DNA from: JAXGZG01 sp040771825
Lineage (GTDB): Bacteria; Bacillota; Sulfobacillia; Fermentithermobacillales; Fermentithermobacillaceae
Assembly (NCBI GenBank): GCA_040771825.1
Contig: JAXGZG010000003.1
Coordinates: 248,001-312,000 of the forward strand
Direction: 5' to 3'
Length of the DNA stretch: 64,000 nt
A model generated the notes under the pieces. That model worked only from the letters and a program-made list of their open reading frames with translations, was not told the DNA's origin and did no database searches. A program made the translations under genes and the position numbers. Shown piece by piece: positions 54,432 through 63,281 of this stretch (position 1 is the stretch's first letter; each line of letters starts with the position of its first letter).

Positions 54432-55256
54432 GTGATCCCGAAACAATCTGAAATAGAGCTTCCCTTACTGCGCGCGCTAGGTCAACTGGGCGGACAAGCG
54501 CGAGCAAGCAGGGTGTACCCGCTCGTAATAGCCAGTTTCCCGGATCTCACCGAACAAGACCTGGCAGAGAAGATACCCTCGGGCGGAAACAAGATGACTA
54601 ACCGCATTCAGTGGGTTCGCCAGCACCTGATCTGGAATGGGTTTATGTCCAACCCGGCACATGGGCAATGGGCCATAACCGATAAGGGTAGACAACGCGT
54701 GGCCGATGCCGATAGTGCGATGCCTGTACCTCACCCCCCCACCGAACTCCCCGACCTGGTTCAACTCCACGAAGACTACGAAGAGGCATTCAGACGAAAA
54801 CTTCTTCAATCTCTACTGGATCTGACACCGGCCGAGTTTGAGAGGTTCGCCAACGAATTGCTGAGAGCATATGGCTTCATTGATCTCCACGTGACTGGGA
54901 AGAGCAGCGACGGCGGTGTCGATGGCCACGGAAGACTGAGAGTTGGTCTGGCTACGATGAGGGTGGCCTTCCAGTGCAAGCGATGGCAAGGCAATGTTGG
55001 CGGACCTGATATAAATGCCTTTAGAGGCGCTGTCCAAGGTGAATACGAACAGGGAGTATTCTTCACGACATCCGATTTCACCAAGGCAGCAAAAGACCTA
55101 TCGATCAAGAAGGGTGCCGTACCGATAGTCCTTCTAAACGGCAGAAGCATTGTGGACCTTATGATGGAGAAAGAATTTGGGGTCAAGAAACGGCCGCTTG
55201 AACTATACTTCGAGGATATTCGGTCGGTGCTTGAGGCAGGCGAGAGGACGCAGTAA
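54432..55256 (+). CDS. Mrr-type restriction endonuclease-like protein
   Basis: 274 residues from a GTG with AAGGAG 9 bases upstream. Residues 1-95 are a winged-helix DNA-binding part (IELPLLRALGQLGGQARASRV; Mrr N-terminal type). Residues 125-255 form the Mrr catalytic domain: LTPAEFERFANELLRAYGF, the SDGGVDGHG aspartate, then VAFQCKRWQGNVGG, where QCK carries the catalytic lysine. It ends with IVLLNGRSIVDLMME. Mrr proteins cleave modified DNA, so it would act as type IV restriction. It sits in the opposite orientation to the anti-phage operon to its right. Confidence 0.88.
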   Translation: MIPKQSEIELPLLRALGQLGGQARASRVYPLVIASFPDLTEQDLAEKIPSGGNKMTNRIQWVRQHLIWNGFMSNPAHGQWAITDKGRQRVADADSAMPVPHPPTELPDLVQLHEDYEEAFRRKLLQSLLDLTPAEFERFANELLRAYGFIDLHVTGKSSDGGVDGHGRLRVGLATMRVAFQCKRWQGNVGGPDINAFRGAVQGEYEQGVFFTTSDFTKAAKDLSIKKGAVPIVLLNGRSIVDLMMEKEFGVKKRPLELYFEDIRSVLEAGERTQ

Positions 55257-55349
55257 GCAAAGGGAAATCTGCGCTAACGGCAACGATAGGTTGATGGAGG
55301 TGCGGACAGCAACCTGGTGCTAGAAACCCAATGGAGCGTGGGCTGATCC

Positions 55350-55817
55350 ATGGAAGCAGTGAACTTGAGCAGATTCCTACGTCATGTCGGATGCCCAGTG
55401 CAGTACTTATACGACGATACATTTGCGTCAACCGGACGCCAAACAAATGGGGCTCAATCCAAATTCGCGGTTATTGAGCACGCAGATCGGCGGTTCCGGC
55501 TGATGCTTTCTGCCAACCCAAAGTCTCGTAACGTATTTGCAGTCGTGTGGGACCCTTTTGGCAGCTATCAACTGTGGCTTAGGCACTGGAATGATGCCTC
55601 TAATCAGCTGGTGGCCAGAAAGGATGTCACAGACTTGAGAGAATCTTTGGATGAGGGGTCCAGAGGTAGGGTTCGGTGTTTCCGTTGCGGACGGTTTGTA
55701 ACCCTTGACTCTGAAGCAAGAGAGCGACTGTTCTCACATGGCATCTCTTGCGATAACTGCTGGCCGTTCGTACAACATCTGGCAAACGCTGAGCGTCGAA
55801 GTCACCGTGTAAGGTAA
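55350..55817 (+). CDS. small zinc-ribbon protein of unknown family
   Basis: 155 residues, no family recognised. The C-terminal 50 residues have a zinc-ribbon-like pair, RCFRCGRFVTLDSEARERL and SHGISCDNCWPF. The N-terminal part is beta-rich (FAVIEHADRRFRLMLSAN, VFAVVWDPFGSYQLW). It starts 94 bases after the Mrr-like gene on the same strand and may be co-transcribed, but its ribosome binding site is weak. Confidence 0.5.
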   Translation: MEAVNLSRFLRHVGCPVQYLYDDTFASTGRQTNGAQSKFAVIEHADRRFRLMLSANPKSRNVFAVVWDPFGSYQLWLRHWNDASNQLVARKDVTDLRESLDEGSRGRVRCFRCGRFVTLDSEARERLFSHGISCDNCWPFVQHLANAERRSHRVR

Positions 55818-55902
55818 AAGAGCGTACCGGGCGCCCCTTACAGATGCGACACCGTTGGAGGATGTTCGATTGGTCAGCGTTCCACTTTTCTTTGGAGTGA
55901 TG

Positions 55903-56250
55903 TTAGCGAACCTGCGCGCTGTCTTCCGTCAAATCCCAACTTAACCTTGGACGAATTCCTGCCCCTAACAAACTGCGCCATTCGATGTAAATACAGATCT
56001 GTCGGTGCTTTAAGGACAATGGCTGTTGCCAATTCCAGTAGAACAGAGGGTCCGTATCTTTCCATATCGGCACCAATTCAGTCCAACGCATGTCCGCAAA
56101 GAAGACAACGGGTTGAACCCGACAATAGAAGAGGTTTGGTTTACTCGCTGCTTCCCGGTATCCGGACTGCTCTAGGATTTGTCCGTTCTTCATCATTTTG
56201 GCGTAGACTCGGGAATAGATGGGCCGGCCGAACCTATCGCCGGGTTCCAT
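55903..56250 (-). CDS. hypothetical protein downstream of CoiA-like gene
   Basis: 115 residues, no family recognised. It begins MEPGDRFGRPIYSRVYAKMM and contains AASKPNLFYCRVQPVVFF followed by DMRWTELVPIWKD. Its ATG overlaps the end of the frame that finishes the CoiA-like gene, suggesting translational coupling. The last 25 residues look random, so the gene may be truncated. Confidence 0.45.
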   Translation of the reverse strand: MEPGDRFGRPIYSRVYAKMMKNGQILEQSGYREAASKPNLFYCRVQPVVFFADMRWTELVPIWKDTDPLFYWNWQQPLSLKHRQICIYIEWRSLLGAGIRPRLSWDLTEDSAQVR

Positions 56251-56817
56251 AGCTCACCATCGCCTTTCCTGCACCGGTGCACATCAAGTAGTTACCATCA
56301 AAGTCTTCAAAATGCTCACAGGCAGCGCAATCCGAAAATAGGTTGGCCCTGCCCGTTCCAGACATCCCAAGAGGTGATATGGATGGCTTTGGGCACGGCA
56401 CAGGCTGAACACCTAGCAGACGGTAGCGTTCACCGTAGCGCTCCACTGCACTGCAGCGGGGGCACTTGGCAGGCGATCAACACACACGCTCCAGCATAGA
56501 CCACGCAAAACCTCAGTAGCCTCAACTTCTAGCCACGGAGTAGTTGAATCCAAGAATCGCGCCTTCATGTCTTCAGATGTCTTCAACTGAACATACTCGC
56601 ACAAAACCACGGCTGAGCTTGCGTTAATGGCATCGGCAATCTTGACCCTGACTTGACAGTGCTCTTCCGTCTCTCCCGCCGAGAAGTCGCAAGCACGTAC
56701 CTGGTCCTGAAGATGAGCGAAATGTGCGCGCCGAATCCGTCCTCTCCTGAGCATCACTTTGTCACCGCAGTCTGGGCATCTGTAACTCCCGTGGCGATCG
56801 CAGGTGTCAAGACGCAC
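56234..56817 (-). pseudogene. CoiA-like nuclease/zinc protein with one frameshift
   Basis: The first frame begins VRLDTCDRHGSYRCPDCGDK and continues VMLRRGRIRRAHFAHLQ, a zinc ribbon followed by the RRG-x-x-R-x-x-HFAH pattern of CoiA-like competence proteins. Then comes ETEEHCQVRVKIADAINA and the strand TPWLEVEATEVLRGLCW. A shift near 56440 leads to a C-terminal zinc motif (LFSDCAACEHFEDFDGNYLMC). The start region is also unclear: the frame stays open upstream without an ATG. CoiA family proteins process transforming DNA; stand-alone relatives occur in defence islands. Confidence 0.65.
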
Positions 56818-56869
56818 CTCAGCTCCGTTGTCATCTATGGCGTAGGGTACGGCCCGTCGCCCACACGGT

Positions 56870-57070
56870 CTACCGCCTGTGGCACTGCATAAACCGTAAT
56901 GCCCCCCTTTCCCGCTCCCATAAGAAAGTGGTAGCGTTCTTGCCTTTCCTCAAAGTGGTCAGTTCGCCGCTCAAGCCCTGATCAGAAGTAGACCCCAGGG
57001 AATGGCCCTTCTTGACCGAAACAAGGTCATCGGGACTCCAGGCGAATCTGGCGTTACGAGCCTGATTCAT
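56870..57070 (-). other. repeated module, possible tiny gene or remnant
   Basis: A minus frame reads SGELTTLRKGKNATTFLWER then ERGALRFMQCH. The same motif, TTLSKGKKATTFYWKRE, occurs on the minus strand near 8101-8200, with about three quarters of the bases alike over 95 bases. I do not know the family. It is more likely a remnant than an intact 66-residue gene. Confidence 0.35.
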
Positions 57071-57127
57071 CGTTGAACCCTAACACCGGCGCATCAAACA
57101 TAGAGACAGTAATCAGTGAATCCATTT

Positions 57128-60100
57128 CTACTCCCTCTCAAACTCATGCACCTTGAACTTCAGCGTCCGACAATTCTCGCCAACTGTCCTTACCACATGG
57201 TCGGGAACACCTGCGGGAACCTTCACACTGATCTCCAAAGTCACCTCAACGTCGGAACCCGTTAGTTTCGTGAAGTGCTGGACTACCTCGTCCGCAATCG
57301 TCGCCACATCCCGCGACAAACGTAATGGGTCAAGTTTCGTGGTGGCGTAGAATCGCCTCGGTTTGGGCTCTTCCGGGGGGATCGGTTGCACGCCCGGAGC
57401 CTTATCGCCTTGACCTGGGCCGGGCTCAGGGGGTGCCGGAATCTTGAGTTCGCCGGGTTTCTCCGGTGGCTTTACATTTTCGTCATCCTTTCGCATCTGG
57501 GCCCAAGCCGCATCGGGCTTAACCAGTACGCTGCGTCCATCCATGATCACGCCGGTATTCTGTCCCGCCCTTAGGCCGAGGTATCGATCCTGCTCCTCAT
57601 CAAACGCTTCTGCGTAGGCGAAATTCTCATACCAAGTCAGCTGGCAGACTCCATCCTGCACCGCCTTCAGCAAAACGTCTACATCTCTCAGACGCGGTAG
57701 ATAGCTGTACGAAGCCATGTACTCCCATAGCTTCTTCAATCCAACGTGCGGGACATCTTTCCAGACATATCGATCCAGCTCAATCCGAAGACTGGTTGCT
57801 GAATAGGCTGTAATCAGGCCTGTCCCTCTAAGACGCCTGCTTGCCTTCACAGCCATGGGGTCGTTTCCTTGGAGCCTACTCTCTTCCCATTCGACGTCAC
57901 CCTTGGGGTCAGGCTGTATCGGCGACAGTAGCCAACAGTAGGTCTCGTTGAGCCGAATAGAAACGGTCTCGTTTGCCTCGTTCTGTTTAGTCTCGGCCTG
58001 CTTCCTTTGAGTCGTGTTTAGGTTCAGCCTCTCTTCGTCGACGAGGATGGATTTCCACGCCAAATACTGAGCTGCTGCGCTTTCTAGGTTGCCCAGACTC
58101 TTCTTGTCAGGGGCCAGGAACACCAGCATGTTCCTGTACAATCGAGAGGATAGCCCTCTGTTGTTTAGGACCGACTCTGCCTGGACAAGGGCAGGAGTAC
58201 CGACATCCTTCGAGCTATGGGCATATTCTGGGCTCAGAATAACTAGCCTTGCTGTCATCTCATCAATCACATCGGCGCTACTCTCAGGCACAACGTGAAC
58301 CGCCGCGAAATCGCCCTTGCTGCCGTAACTTCGAAGGCGCTTCTTCACTTCGTCCAGAATGTCTTCGCGGTTCAGGGCCTCCGCCCTGTCCTGGGCAAGG
58401 CGCGTCACGCTTGGCTGAGTCGAGAACCAGTAGCGGCTGCCGTCCACATACAAGTGTGTGGCGTGATCTGTTAGCCTCCGCAAAGCATCGCCGAATATGG
58501 CGGCGTTCTCGCCGGGCTGGACGCACCCCAACTTGACGCTGCGCTCATCGATACCAGGGTTGGGGGCCTTTGAGGTGGGTGCCGAACCCATGTATATCGT
58601 GCGAGCCACACGCCGACAGGCAGAGTATCGCCCCTGGTTGGGATTGTCCCTGTCCAGGGACAAAGGCAGCGACTGAGGGCCGTCCACGTCCTTGTCTATG
58701 ACGGACTGCCAGCTGTCGTCGAGGTATTTGGTGAGTTCCGAGTGTACCGGGGGGGCGTCCACAGGAACAGTACCCGGCATTATCATGAGACTGCTGTCGT
58801 TTCGTTCCCACAGCGCATGGATGACAGCAGCCATTAGTCGGAGCACTCCCCTGGTCCGCTGAAACTTGTCTACGGTCGACCACGCGCCATACAGCCGGTC
58901 GAACAGCTCGGGGTGAATCGGGTAGGCCATCTCCAGGCGTCTCGCGTAGTCGCCTTCGCGGCAACCGGACGGAAACTCCTGGCTCTGCTCGCGATACATC
59001 TGTCCAAACGCAGAAACTACCGCGTTGCGGGCAGCAAACTTATGCGGTTCGGCAATGGGCTCGAAAAGCCGTCTCCTAACAATCTCGAATCCCTCGTCGG
59101 CACTAGCAGGACGCCATGACAATTCCATCCTGCCAAAAGTGTTCCTTATCCTCTGGAGGGCCTCCCTGCCGCCTTCGCCCCCAATTTCCACGTCAGACGC
59201 GGGAATACTTGCGACCAATAGAGTATCCTTTGCCTGCCTGGCGGCTTCCGTTATGGCTTGGGCAAAGGTCATGTTAGCGTCAAACGATCCTGCGGGAAGG
59301 CTCCCCCCCGTGTGGTAAAGCTGGCGGACGAAAGCTATCCACTCATCTATCAGCACCAAACAGGGACCAAAGCGGGTGAACAACTGGCGCAACGCATCGG
59401 ACCCAGGGCTCACCCCCTGAGCGTCAGCGTTCTTTACCAGTTCAAAGCCCTCCGCCCCTCCAAGCTGCCACGCCAACTCACCCCAAAGGGTATTCACCTG
59501 CCCGCCGGGAATGTACCGCAGCGGTTGGCCCGGAGAGAGCGCAGTCCCAACCAGCACAGCCCGACGAACCGCAATCGGCTTACTGACACCTACTTCGACC
59601 ATGAGGCTATCAACACCAAGTAGTTCGGAGGAAGACACGTCGGAAAACAGGTGATACAAAGCTAACATCGAGTGCGTCTTGCCACCGCCGAAGTTAGTCT
59701 GCAACTCGACGACAGGGTCTCCGCCTTCTCCCGAAAGCCGTAACAGCGCGTTAACCAGAAGCCGTCTGAGCCCTTCTGTTAAGAAAGTTCTCTGGAAGAA
59801 CTCTCTGGGGTCCCTGTACTCGCCGGCTCCTTCACCGCGGTGAACTTGGGATAGATCCGCAACGAACTCCGCTTGTTGGTACCTGCCTGAGGCCACATCC
59901 CGGTGCGGAGTGACGACTTCCCGCCAAGGCTTAAGGCCAGACATAGGTTGTCCCTCTGTGGGAATAAATGAAGCCTGCCTTGCCTTCCTTCTCGCTTCTT
60001 CATCGTACTTAACCCGAAGAAGCTCTTGCTTCATCCCGTCAACTACCCGGGCTTCCTTAGCCGACACAGCTGAAAGAAGGCGAGACATGCTGTCTAGCGC

Positions 60101-60433
60101 CCTGTAGGCGTCATCAGAGGAAAACGACTGCTGGTGCGCCCAGCGGTTGCGGACTTCGCGCAACTCGCTGACGAGACTTCTCTCAGAAAACCCCAGAATC
60201 TGCTTGAACACGTCGTTCCATTGGTTCCACATGATCACCAAGAGGCCGTGGGAATCCAGGGCTGGCTCGTCTCCCCGGTCCACCCAATCAGCGTCTTTCC
60301 GAAGGGCTTTCAGTGCCTCTTGTGTCCAGGAAGCCCCGTAAACCGCTTCCATCTCTCGTTTCACAAAGGGTGCTAGACCGTCACGCAAGAGGTCCAAAGC
60401 CTTCCCGACGCGTTCCCTATTACTCATACTCAT
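57128..60433 (-). CDS. DUF499 ATPase with N-terminal Swt1-like HEPN domain (anti-phage associated)
   Basis: 1101 residues. Residues 1-125 match the Swt1-like HEPN domain (NRERVGKALDLLRDGLAPFV; R-x4-H as RNRWAH at 95-100). From residue 165 the DUF499 ATPase follows: Walker A TNFGGGKTHSMLALYH (about 246-261), Walker B CLVLIDEWIAFVRQL. It continues through a Pro-rich linker (PPEKPGELKIPAPPEPGPGQ) to a C-terminal domain with LRLSRDVATIADEVVQHFTK. DUF499 proteins are encoded with DUF1156 methylases in anti-phage cassettes. The gene starts 13 bases after the methylase stop (GGGAG upstream), so the two form one operon. Confidence 0.93.
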   Translation of the reverse strand: MSMSNRERVGKALDLLRDGLAPFVKREMEAVYGASWTQEALKALRKDADWVDRGDEPALDSHGLLVIMWNQWNDVFKQILGFSERSLVSELREVRNRWAHQQSFSSDDAYRALDSMSRLLSAVSAKEARVVDGMKQELLRVKYDEEARRKARQASFIPTEGQPMSGLKPWREVVTPHRDVASGRYQQAEFVADLSQVHRGEGAGEYRDPREFFQRTFLTEGLRRLLVNALLRLSGEGGDPVVELQTNFGGGKTHSMLALYHLFSDVSSSELLGVDSLMVEVGVSKPIAVRRAVLVGTALSPGQPLRYIPGGQVNTLWGELAWQLGGAEGFELVKNADAQGVSPGSDALRQLFTRFGPCLVLIDEWIAFVRQLYHTGGSLPAGSFDANMTFAQAITEAARQAKDTLLVASIPASDVEIGGEGGREALQRIRNTFGRMELSWRPASADEGFEIVRRRLFEPIAEPHKFAARNAVVSAFGQMYREQSQEFPSGCREGDYARRLEMAYPIHPELFDRLYGAWSTVDKFQRTRGVLRLMAAVIHALWERNDSSLMIMPGTVPVDAPPVHSELTKYLDDSWQSVIDKDVDGPQSLPLSLDRDNPNQGRYSACRRVARTIYMGSAPTSKAPNPGIDERSVKLGCVQPGENAAIFGDALRRLTDHATHLYVDGSRYWFSTQPSVTRLAQDRAEALNREDILDEVKKRLRSYGSKGDFAAVHVVPESSADVIDEMTARLVILSPEYAHSSKDVGTPALVQAESVLNNRGLSSRLYRNMLVFLAPDKKSLGNLESAAAQYLAWKSILVDEERLNLNTTQRKQAETKQNEANETVSIRLNETYCWLLSPIQPDPKGDVEWEESRLQGNDPMAVKASRRLRGTGLITAYSATSLRIELDRYVWKDVPHVGLKKLWEYMASYSYLPRLRDVDVLLKAVQDGVCQLTWYENFAYAEAFDEEQDRYLGLRAGQNTGVIMDGRSVLVKPDAAWAQMRKDDENVKPPEKPGELKIPAPPEPGPGQGDKAPGVQPIPPEEPKPRRFYATTKLDPLRLSRDVATIADEVVQHFTKLTGSDVEVTLEISVKVPAGVPDHVVRTVGENCRTLKFKVHEFERE

Positions 60434-60446
60434 ATTGGTTCACTCC

Positions 60447-63281
60447 CTAGATCAATGGACGGTCTTGCCTAGCCAGGTTGTGCTGGGGTTCGGACATTCT
60501 GGCAATATCAGACCAGGACGCAACAAGAGCGTTGTACCCGTAACCTTCCGATGCCCACCCTTTGCGCTCGCAGATGGAATACAGGCGGTAGGCGAGGTCA
60601 CGAGCGGAATCCGCCAGGCCGCCAAGCCTCTTCGTCATCTCACCGGCCGCTTGGTCTCCTCCAGACTGGTGGGCTCGCACCAATTGCTGCACTGCCTCCC
60701 AGACTGTCACACGGCCGCCTGTAGCGGGATCCCAATCCTGTTTCATCTCTTCAGGCTTTAGTAGTCGAACTTTTCCCTCGCGGGCAACTAGAATCCCGTC
60801 TTGGTCTAGTCCCTGAACTGATGTGTTTTTCGCCTTGGACAAAGTCTCCGCTTGACCAAACGGGCCTTCACCCGTGCCGAACTGCTCAAACCACGCCACG
60901 GCCCAGCGAGTATCCGGGTCGTAGTCGCCTTCCTGCTCGGTGAAATACTCATCTAGCACCTGGTTGATGAGAGCAAGCGCAGTGCGCACTCTCATGGCAG
61001 TCCCATCTGCCTCGATCACCTTGGAGTAACGAGAAAAGATTGCCATGCCGGGGCCGATAGATGCTTGGGCCAGGTCAACAGGGGCGATGTTTCCCTGTTG
61101 TAGTCTTCTGAGTGCTTCAGGCAATCCTCGTTTCAGGGAATTCAGGAAATCTCGCCTCGTTGTCGGAGAAGCAGCTGGAAGTCTGGGGCGACATACTAGC
61201 ACAATGGATGAAGCTAGGGCGTTTGCTCCTGAGGCTACAGGTCTTGTGGAGCGCTCGGTGCGCATGGGCCAGGTGCCGGTGATCGTGAAACCTGCTTTGA
61301 TGAGCCCTTCAAGCATCGTTTCCCAACCTGTTGAGACCGCAACTGCCGAACCAGGTCTGTCATCTTCGTCGCTCGTCGCTTCCGCCTGCTTGAAAGCATA
61401 GTACACGGTCATCGGATAACCGGAACACTGAACCTCGCGAATCCTCCTGAAGGCTTCGCCTAACCCATGCTCAAAGAAGTCCCTCGCTATGTTGCTGTTT
61501 CCGCCGAAACGATAGGGCGTGGCCACAAGTTCTTCCTTCTTAGGCACCAATAGGGTGCTGAATAGGAGTGGAAACACTTCGGCAAGAGGACGCCTTAACC
61601 ACACATAGAAGAAGTCAGATAGGTCTGCGTACCCTATGTTGTCATAGTACGGCGGATCTGTGGAGGTAATCGCGTCCCGCGCAGTCAGCTGAGTAGCATC
61701 AACTTGAGCGACCCACCCGTTCGGACTCGCACGTAACGCGGTAACAACCTTCCAGATCCAGTCGATACACGCCCCTACCCAGTTCCCACACGAATCGCTG
61801 AAAGGATTGGCCTCCGCATAATCCCAAACCATTGGTAGGGCTTGTCTAGCGAAGGTGTTCCGAGTCGCTTCAACCGATACTCTCCAACTCGCAAGGCTTG
61901 ACCACGCATCCGCTGCGCGGTCTACTGCCAACGCCAAATACGTCGCCACCGCATCCGCATACGCCTCCGCACCTCTGCCTCCGTCTTCCAGGCCCTTACC
62001 GTCAGATGCCATGCGGGCCGCTTTCGCATCAGCTAGCACTTGTTCCCGCGCCTCCAAGACAAGGTCGCTGAAGGCAGTCAACGCTGTCGATTGACGTGCA
62101 GTAAATAAGTCCTGGTGTTTGTTCATGCCATAGAGCTGGACTCGAAACCCGAGTGCCTGCTCCGGAAGGTCTGTATCTGGCGCATCATTTGGGCGCGCAC
62201 AAGAAGCAGTTGTCTCCTGACCATGGTCAGGAGAAACATAGACTCTACCACGCGGGCCTTCCGCAACAATCGCCATCAACCTCGCACCCATTCTACCAGC
62301 CTTACCCTCTGCTCTGATGTACTCAAAGGGGATAGGCACATCAGAGAGAAGGCATCTGCCCCCGCGACGGTTGACGGTGCCGTCCGGGGGTATCCCATCC
62401 CCTGTTCGCACCTCAAATCTATAGGTGTTGGTTTGTCTGTCGATTGTGGGTTCGACCCACGCCTTTCTCCCACTCCTCGTCGACAACGCAAACGACCTTA
62501 CTAAAGGCACATGAGCCCCTTCGCAAGCAGGGTTAGGGCTTGCCACCGTCCTTGCCCAAAGCCATGCAATCACCGTGGCTTCTCCGCCGCCTTGCTCTTC
62601 CGGCAAGCGGACCTTCGGATACAGATAGCCAATCCGCTTCTGGGCCTCATCCCGCATCCACTTACCGTAATACCGAATGTCCTCAGCGAGACCCTGAGCG
62701 CCTTGGTACTCACCTGTGAGAGTGTTGTTCTGCCCGTCGGGACGTACCGGAGGCAACCCGGCGAACTTCGGCGGTATCTCAATAAGCGCCTTGGTGATAA
62801 GAACCGCTACGGGGTTGAGATCGCTGGCGTGCGCCTCTAGGCCAAGGCGCTGGGCCTCAAGTGGAATAGAACCGCCTCCGCAGAACGGATCCAACACGGG
62901 GGGAGGATTCGGTCCAGCGCTCTTGAGAATCTCTGCCCTTGCCTTCGCCAACACGGTCTCGTTGTTGACGTTCTCCCACTTCACAAGGTCTTCAATTATT
63001 CCAAAGAGGCGCTCGCGTTCCTTCTCTTGTTCCATTTCGGTCCTGAAGATCTCAGGATGGGCCGAAGGGTCATCTACCAGTTGTGCAAACAAAACGGCTC
63101 GACACGCGGCCAGCGGCCGTCTCGCCCACCACAGGTGCAAGGTGCTTGGGTGACCGTGCCGAATCGACTTTTCCCTTGCCGACTCGTAGTTTACCTTCTC
63201 AAGAGGCAGAGCCACCTCTATCAGTTTCTTCTTCGGTTCAGTCAAAAGAATCCGGCTCCTCTCCCCTTGACCACAGGTCAT
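60447..63281 (-). CDS. DUF1156 adenine-type DNA methyltransferase (anti-phage associated)
   Basis: About 944 residues, or 932 if the TTG at 63245 is used; the latter has GGAGAGGAG upstream and the typical start LTEPKKKLIEVALPLEKVN. The family's front part SIRHGHPSTLHLWWARRPLA is followed by the AdoMet-binding motif DPFCGGGSIPLEAQRLGLEA (131 onward). The catalytic motif TSTDPPYYDNIGYADL lies near residue 543. It modifies host DNA, marking self in a defence system that includes the DUF499 ATPase and a SNF2 helicase. The start overlaps the helicase stop. Confidence 0.93.
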   Translation of the reverse strand: MTCGQGERSRILLTEPKKKLIEVALPLEKVNYESAREKSIRHGHPSTLHLWWARRPLAACRAVLFAQLVDDPSAHPEIFRTEMEQEKERERLFGIIEDLVKWENVNNETVLAKARAEILKSAGPNPPPVLDPFCGGGSIPLEAQRLGLEAHASDLNPVAVLITKALIEIPPKFAGLPPVRPDGQNNTLTGEYQGAQGLAEDIRYYGKWMRDEAQKRIGYLYPKVRLPEEQGGGEATVIAWLWARTVASPNPACEGAHVPLVRSFALSTRSGRKAWVEPTIDRQTNTYRFEVRTGDGIPPDGTVNRRGGRCLLSDVPIPFEYIRAEGKAGRMGARLMAIVAEGPRGRVYVSPDHGQETTASCARPNDAPDTDLPEQALGFRVQLYGMNKHQDLFTARQSTALTAFSDLVLEAREQVLADAKAARMASDGKGLEDGGRGAEAYADAVATYLALAVDRAADAWSSLASWRVSVEATRNTFARQALPMVWDYAEANPFSDSCGNWVGACIDWIWKVVTALRASPNGWVAQVDATQLTARDAITSTDPPYYDNIGYADLSDFFYVWLRRPLAEVFPLLFSTLLVPKKEELVATPYRFGGNSNIARDFFEHGLGEAFRRIREVQCSGYPMTVYYAFKQAEATSDEDDRPGSAVAVSTGWETMLEGLIKAGFTITGTWPMRTERSTRPVASGANALASSIVLVCRPRLPAASPTTRRDFLNSLKRGLPEALRRLQQGNIAPVDLAQASIGPGMAIFSRYSKVIEADGTAMRVRTALALINQVLDEYFTEQEGDYDPDTRWAVAWFEQFGTGEGPFGQAETLSKAKNTSVQGLDQDGILVAREGKVRLLKPEEMKQDWDPATGGRVTVWEAVQQLVRAHQSGGDQAAGEMTKRLGGLADSARDLAYRLYSICERKGWASEGYGYNALVASWSDIARMSEPQHNLARQDRPLI

